NCBI GenBank assembly: GCA_946628745.1
Contig: CAMOXA010000001.1
Location: 1 to 36,421 of the forward strand
Origin: an uncultured Verrucomicrobiota bacterium
GTDB taxonomy: Bacteria; Verrucomicrobiota; Kiritimatiellia; RFP12; UBA1067
Direction of reading: 5' to 3'
DNA: 36,421 nt
Position numbers and translations under genes: made by a program. The notes under the pieces are model-generated. The model was not told the DNA's origin. It saw only the letters and a list, made by a program, of their open reading frames with translations, and ran no database searches. Shown here in pieces: positions 33,311 to 36,421 of this stretch (positions are counted from its first letter, which is position 1; each line of letters opens with the position of its first letter).

Positions 33311-35044
33311 ATGAACATGAACGAGAAGCGGACGGGCGCGCGCGCGCTCGTCGAGTCGCTCGCCAAGGCGGGCACAGAGGTGCTGTTCGGATATCCGGGC
33401 GGCGCCGTCCTTGACATATTCAACTGCCTCACGGACGCGAAATTCCCGTTCGTCCTCGGGCGCCACGAGCAGGGCAGCGTGCATATGGCCGACGGCTATG
33501 CGCGCTCGACCGGCAAGCCGGGCGTGTGCCTCGTGACATCCGGCCCCGGCGCGACGAACACGATAACCGGTCTCGCCACGGCGAACATCGACGGCGTGCC
33601 GCTTATTGTCATAACCGGACAAGTCTCGCTGCCGCTCATAGGCACGGATGCATTTCAGGAGGCGGACACGACCGGCATAACGCGCGCCGTGTCGAAGCAC
33701 AACTTTCTGGTGCACTCGGCCGACGAAATACCCGAGATCGTCGCGCAGGCGTTCTACATCGCGACGCACGGCAAGCCCGGCCCGGTAGTCATAGACATAC
33801 CCAAGAACTGCCAGCAGGCCCTCACGTCCGCGCAGTACCCCGAACGCGTCTCGCTCAGGGCGTACCATCCCGAAAGCGCCGCGACGACCGCCCAGCTCAA
33901 CAAGCTCGCCAGGCTCATAAACGACGCGGAGCGTCCGGTCATATACGCCGGCGGCGGAGTCATCGCGTCCGGCGCGGCGGACGATGTCGCCACGCTCGCG
34001 CGCAAGGCCGGCATTCCGGTCGCGACAACGCTCATGGGGCTGGGCAGCTTCGACGAGCACGACCCGCTCTCGCTGAGAATGGCCGGCATGCACGGGACCC
34101 CCGCCGCGAACTGGGCTATGAATGAAGCCGACTTGATACTCGCTCTGGGCGTCAGATTCTCCGACCGCGTCACCGGCAGGATTTCAAAGTACGCCCCGAA
34201 GGCGAAGATCGTCCACGTCGACTGCGACCCCGCCTCGATCGGCAAGAACGTTCCTGTCGCGCTCGGCATCGTCGCCGACGTGAAGGACGTGCTCACGACC
34301 GTAGGTTCGCGCGTGAAGCCCGCCGTCCACCCCGAGTGGATTGCGAAGATCGAGGGGTGGAAGAAGGAGCGTCCCCTCGCCTGGAAGCCCATGCACCCCG
34401 GCGTCATCATGCCGCAGGCTGTCATGGAGGCTATCGACAAGGCGTCCGGCGGCAGGGCCGTCGTCGTGACCGATGTCGGCCAGCACCAGATGTGGGCGGC
34501 TCAATACTTCCGCCATTCGATACCGCGCCACTTCCTCACGTCCGGCGGCATGGGCACGATGGGCTTCGGCATTCCCGCGGCGATCGGCGCGGCGATTGCG
34601 AGGCCAGACCACAAGACTGTCGCGGTGTGCGGCGACGGCGGCGCCCAGATGACATTCGAGGAGGTCGTGGTGGCTGTCGAACACAAGCTGCCCGTGACGT
34701 TCGTGGTCGTCAACAACGGCTGCCTCGGGATGGTCCGCCAGTGGCAGGAGCTGTTCTACGCCAAGAACTATTCCGGATCGATACTCACGGTGAAGGGCCG
34801 CCCGGCGAACGAGCTTCTGGAGCAGGATCTGGACTACGACTACCTGCCGGACTTCGTCAAGCTCGCCCAGGCGCACGGCGCCGAGGCTTACAGAGTCCTG
34901 GATCCCGCAAAGCTCGACGCGACCATCGCCAAGGCGATGCGTTCGAAGAAGACTACGCTGGTGGAGGTCATCGTCGAGCCTCGGGCCAACGTGTATCCTA
35001 TGATTCCCGCGGGCAAGCCCGTGAGCGATATGGTGTTCGACTGA
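33311..35044 (+). CDS. ilvB: acetolactate synthase, catalytic (large) subunit
   Basis: This ThDP- and FAD-dependent enzyme makes acetolactate from pyruvate (or acetohydroxybutyrate with 2-ketobutyrate), the first common step of valine, leucine and isoleucine synthesis. The 577-aa protein has GYPGGAVLDIF, the ThDP-activating Glu53 in GRHEQGSVHMADGYARS, TSGPGATNTITGLATA, GTDAFQEADTTGITRAVSKHNF, and the ThDP motif from GDGGA at 441 to NN at 468-469. It starts at 33311 (MNMNEKRTGA), because upstream in-frame codons translate the promoter and the channel gene. The small subunit follows after 12 nt. Confidence 0.96.
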   Translation: MNMNEKRTGARALVESLAKAGTEVLFGYPGGAVLDIFNCLTDAKFPFVLGRHEQGSVHMADGYARSTGKPGVCLVTSGPGATNTITGLATANIDGVPLIVITGQVSLPLIGTDAFQEADTTGITRAVSKHNFLVHSADEIPEIVAQAFYIATHGKPGPVVIDIPKNCQQALTSAQYPERVSLRAYHPESAATTAQLNKLARLINDAERPVIYAGGGVIASGAADDVATLARKAGIPVATTLMGLGSFDEHDPLSLRMAGMHGTPAANWAMNEADLILALGVRFSDRVTGRISKYAPKAKIVHVDCDPASIGKNVPVALGIVADVKDVLTTVGSRVKPAVHPEWIAKIEGWKKERPLAWKPMHPGVIMPQAVMEAIDKASGGRAVVVTDVGQHQMWAAQYFRHSIPRHFLTSGGMGTMGFGIPAAIGAAIARPDHKTVAVCGDGGAQMTFEEVVVAVEHKLPVTFVVVNNGCLGMVRQWQELFYAKNYSGSILTVKGRPANELLEQDLDYDYLPDFVKLAQAHGAEAYRVLDPAKLDATIAKAMRSKKTTLVEVIVEPRANVYPMIPAGKPVSDMVFD

Positions 35045-35056
35045 GGGGGCGCGACA

Positions 35057-35305
35057 ATGAACGAAGAACAGACTCACAGACTCAACTGCTATGTCGAGAA
35101 CAAGCCAGGTGTCCTGGCCCGCATAGTGGGCCTCATTTCCGGGCGCGGATACAACATCCAGACCTTGAACGTCGGCCCGACCGAAGACGGCTCCGTCTCC
35201 CGCATGAAGATCGACGTCCTCGGCTCGGCGCGCGTCGTCGAGCAGATCATCCTTCAGCTCAGGAACCAGGTCAACGTCATCGAGGTGACGAGCCGCAAGA
35301 TGTAA
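35057..35305 (+). CDS. ilvN: acetolactate synthase, short regulatory (small) subunit
   Basis: This 82-aa protein consists of one ACT domain (NCYVENKPGVLARIVGLISG, then GYNIQTLNVGPTEDGSVSRMKI) and stops there. Such subunits activate IlvB and confer valine feedback. The common form is about 160 aa with a second C-terminal domain; short forms such as E. coli IlvN and IlvM exist, so this may be a natural short type rather than a truncation. GAGGGGG precedes the ATG. Its last 29 nt overlap the 3' end of rlmN on the other strand. Confidence 0.92.
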   Translation: MNEEQTHRLNCYVENKPGVLARIVGLISGRGYNIQTLNVGPTEDGSVSRMKIDVLGSARVVEQIILQLRNQVNVIEVTSRKM

Positions 35306-36320
35306 GCCGCCTCAGCCGCAGCTGGCCGCACGCCGCGTCGGCGTCTTTGCCGCGCGAGCGCCGCAGCATCGTCTGGACGCGGTTTTTCATCAGCACGTCG
35401 AGAAACATCATCATCGTCTCTTCGCCGGGCGTCTCGAAGTCCGGACGGTGCGCGACGGGCGACAGCGGGATGAGGTTCACTTTTGCCATGGGTACCCGCC
35501 TGACCTGGCGCGCCAGCTCCTCGGCGCATTCGCGGGAATCGTTGACGCCTTTTATGACGGTGTATTCGAAAGTGATTATGCGCTTGGTCGCCTTGGTGTA
35601 GGCGGCGCACGCCTCGAGAAGCTCGTCAAGCCCCCAGCGCCGGTTCACCGGCATAAGTTCGCTCCTGAGCGCGTCGTTCGGCGCGTGAAGCGAGACGGAA
35701 AGCTCGAACTGGATGCCTTCCGCCGCCAGTTTGGCGAAGCCGGGCACGACGCCGCACGTGGAAAGCGTGATGTGGCGCGCGCCGAGGTTGGGGCCCTTGC
35801 CGGCGTTGATGAGCTTTAGCGCGCGCATGGTTTCGTCGTAGTTGGCGAAAGGCTCGCCCATTCCCATGACGACGATATTGGTTATTTCGCCCATGCGCCG
35901 CCCCGCCATGTACTCCGCCACGATCTCGTCCGCCGAGAGCGAGCGCACCACGCCCTGGGAGCCGCTCGCGCAGAACGCGCAGCCCATCGCGCAGCCGACC
36001 TGCGTCGATATGCACTGGGTGAAGCGCCCAGTCGCCGGAATCAGCACGGTCTCGACGGAATTGCCGTCTTCGAAGCCGAGCAGGAGCTTTCGCGTGCCGT
36101 CGGCCGACTGCGAGACGTCGAGCGTCTCGGTTTTTGTAAGCGGGAACTCAAGCTTGAGGGTTTCGCGGAATTCTTTCGGCAGCGTCGTCGCCTGATCCCA
36201 ATCGTCGATCCAGTCTCGGTACAGCGACTGCAGAATCTGATCGGCGCGGAAAGGTCTTAGACCGCGTTCCTTCAATATGGGCTTCCACTCGTCGGGCAGT
36301 ATGCTCCATGCTTTTCTCAT
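35277..36320 (-). CDS. rlmN: 23S rRNA (adenine-2503-C2)/tRNA methyltransferase RlmN
   Basis: This radical-SAM enzyme methylates C2 of A2503 in 23S rRNA and A37 of some tRNAs. The 347-aa protein has the cluster motif Cys110-x3-Cys114-x2-Cys117 (CAMGCAFCAS), the VMGMGEPFAN stretch, LSTCGVVPG, LSVSLHAPND, and the conserved methyl-carrying Cys331 in RSRGKDADAACGQL. I start it at the ATG at 36320 (MRKAWSILPDEW), directly after a -10 box; a longer frame to 36350 would begin inside the promoter. It is the only - strand gene in the window and runs tail to tail into ilvN with a 29-nt overlap. Confidence 0.95.
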   Translation of the reverse strand: MRKAWSILPDEWKPILKERGLRPFRADQILQSLYRDWIDDWDQATTLPKEFRETLKLEFPLTKTETLDVSQSADGTRKLLLGFEDGNSVETVLIPATGRFTQCISTQVGCAMGCAFCASGSQGVVRSLSADEIVAEYMAGRRMGEITNIVVMGMGEPFANYDETMRALKLINAGKGPNLGARHITLSTCGVVPGFAKLAAEGIQFELSVSLHAPNDALRSELMPVNRRWGLDELLEACAAYTKATKRIITFEYTVIKGVNDSRECAEELARQVRRVPMAKVNLIPLSPVAHRPDFETPGEETMMMFLDVLMKNRVQTMLRRSRGKDADAACGQLRLRRLTSCGSSPR

Positions 36321-36328
36321 CGCGGCAT

Positions 36329-36357
36329 AGTATAGCATAAACACGTGCACCGTGCAA
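36329..36357 (-). promoter_or_regulatory. leaderless promoter of rlmN
   Basis: Read on the - strand: TTGCAC (36357-36352), a 17-bp spacer ending in TGC, and TATACT (36334-36329). Eight nt separate the -10 from the ATG at 36320, so the message should start within a base or two of the start codon. Confidence 0.75.
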
Positions 36358-36421
36358 ACGCCGCGCGGCGTTTTGCCGCGGTTGCGAGGCCACCGAGCCG
36401 CCCGTTGGCGCGGCAGGCCGC
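36358..36421. other. right-edge intergenic sequence
   Basis: Very GC-rich end of the window. The only structure I see is a 6-bp GC stem, CGCGGC (36364-36369) and GCCGCG (36375-36380), around GTTTT. There is no U tract on either side and no gene start is visible. Confidence 0.4.

Noticed and set aside
33791..33810. ACATACCCAAG in ilvB resembling half of the AcrR-like operator
   Set aside because: No matching right half-site; the bases encode the conserved IDIPKN of acetolactate synthase, so the match is coincidental.

Overview
The window is about 36 kb of high-GC bacterial chromosome with almost no intergenic space. Twenty-six genes lie on the + strand and one, rlmN, on the - strand at the right edge. 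I see no rRNA, tRNA, insertion sequence, CRISPR array or phage gene. A Minf_1886-type small protein (26125-26505), known from the Planctomycetes-Verrucomicrobia-Chlamydiae group, together with a Bacteroidetes-style short ParE, a DciA-like protein and a fused SecDF, suggests a Verrucomicrobiota/Kiritimatiellota-type organism. That placement is inference. The envelope is clearly Gram-negative: there are two outer-membrane channel lipoproteins, an RND pump and periplasmic adaptors.

Layout. (1) 1-377 has no convincing gene. (2) 378-7802 is one tightly packed run: parE, folB, a NUDIX hydrolase, rsmI and a large DUF4011-type SF1 helicase with a Vsr-like nuclease domain. (3) 7836-14147 is a second operon: a TolC-like channel, a MacA-like adaptor, MacB split into ATPase and permease genes, then ruvC, a haemolysin III-family protein and folK. 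(4) 14212-17061 is secDF, ending in a strong hairpin. (5) 17141-21449 holds prfB, a DUF721/DciA-like gene, an orphan peptide-binding protein, tsaB and a one-pass membrane protein with a GspF-N-like head. (6) 21510-26505 holds a secreted GH3-PA14 glycosidase, the GDP-L-fucose pair gmd-fcl and the Minf_1886 protein. (7) 26604-33294 is an AcrR-like repressor followed by a complete tripartite RND efflux pump. (8) 33311-35305 is ilvB plus a short ilvN, convergent and overlapping with rlmN (35277-36320).

How the parts fit. The most interesting signal is regulatory. The promoters of tolC-macAB (7799-7828) and of the AcrR-like gene (26530-26559) share an architecture: a TTGACW -35, an 18-bp spacer and a TATAMT -10. 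Both carry the same 20-bp palindrome across the spacer, and its half-sites match those of the E. coli AcrR operator. I infer that the single repressor at 26604 controls itself, its own RND pump and, from about 19 kb away, the MacAB-type pump. The ruvC, haemolysin III-like and folK genes would be carried along with the latter.

The second signal is that five promoters (parE, tolC, the GH3 gene, ilvB, rlmN) place a TATAMT box only 6-11 nt before the start codon, predicting leaderless or near-leaderless mRNAs. Most operon-internal genes have Shine-Dalgarno sequences instead. Several promoters also use the stop codon of the gene upstream as part of their -35 or extended -10 element.
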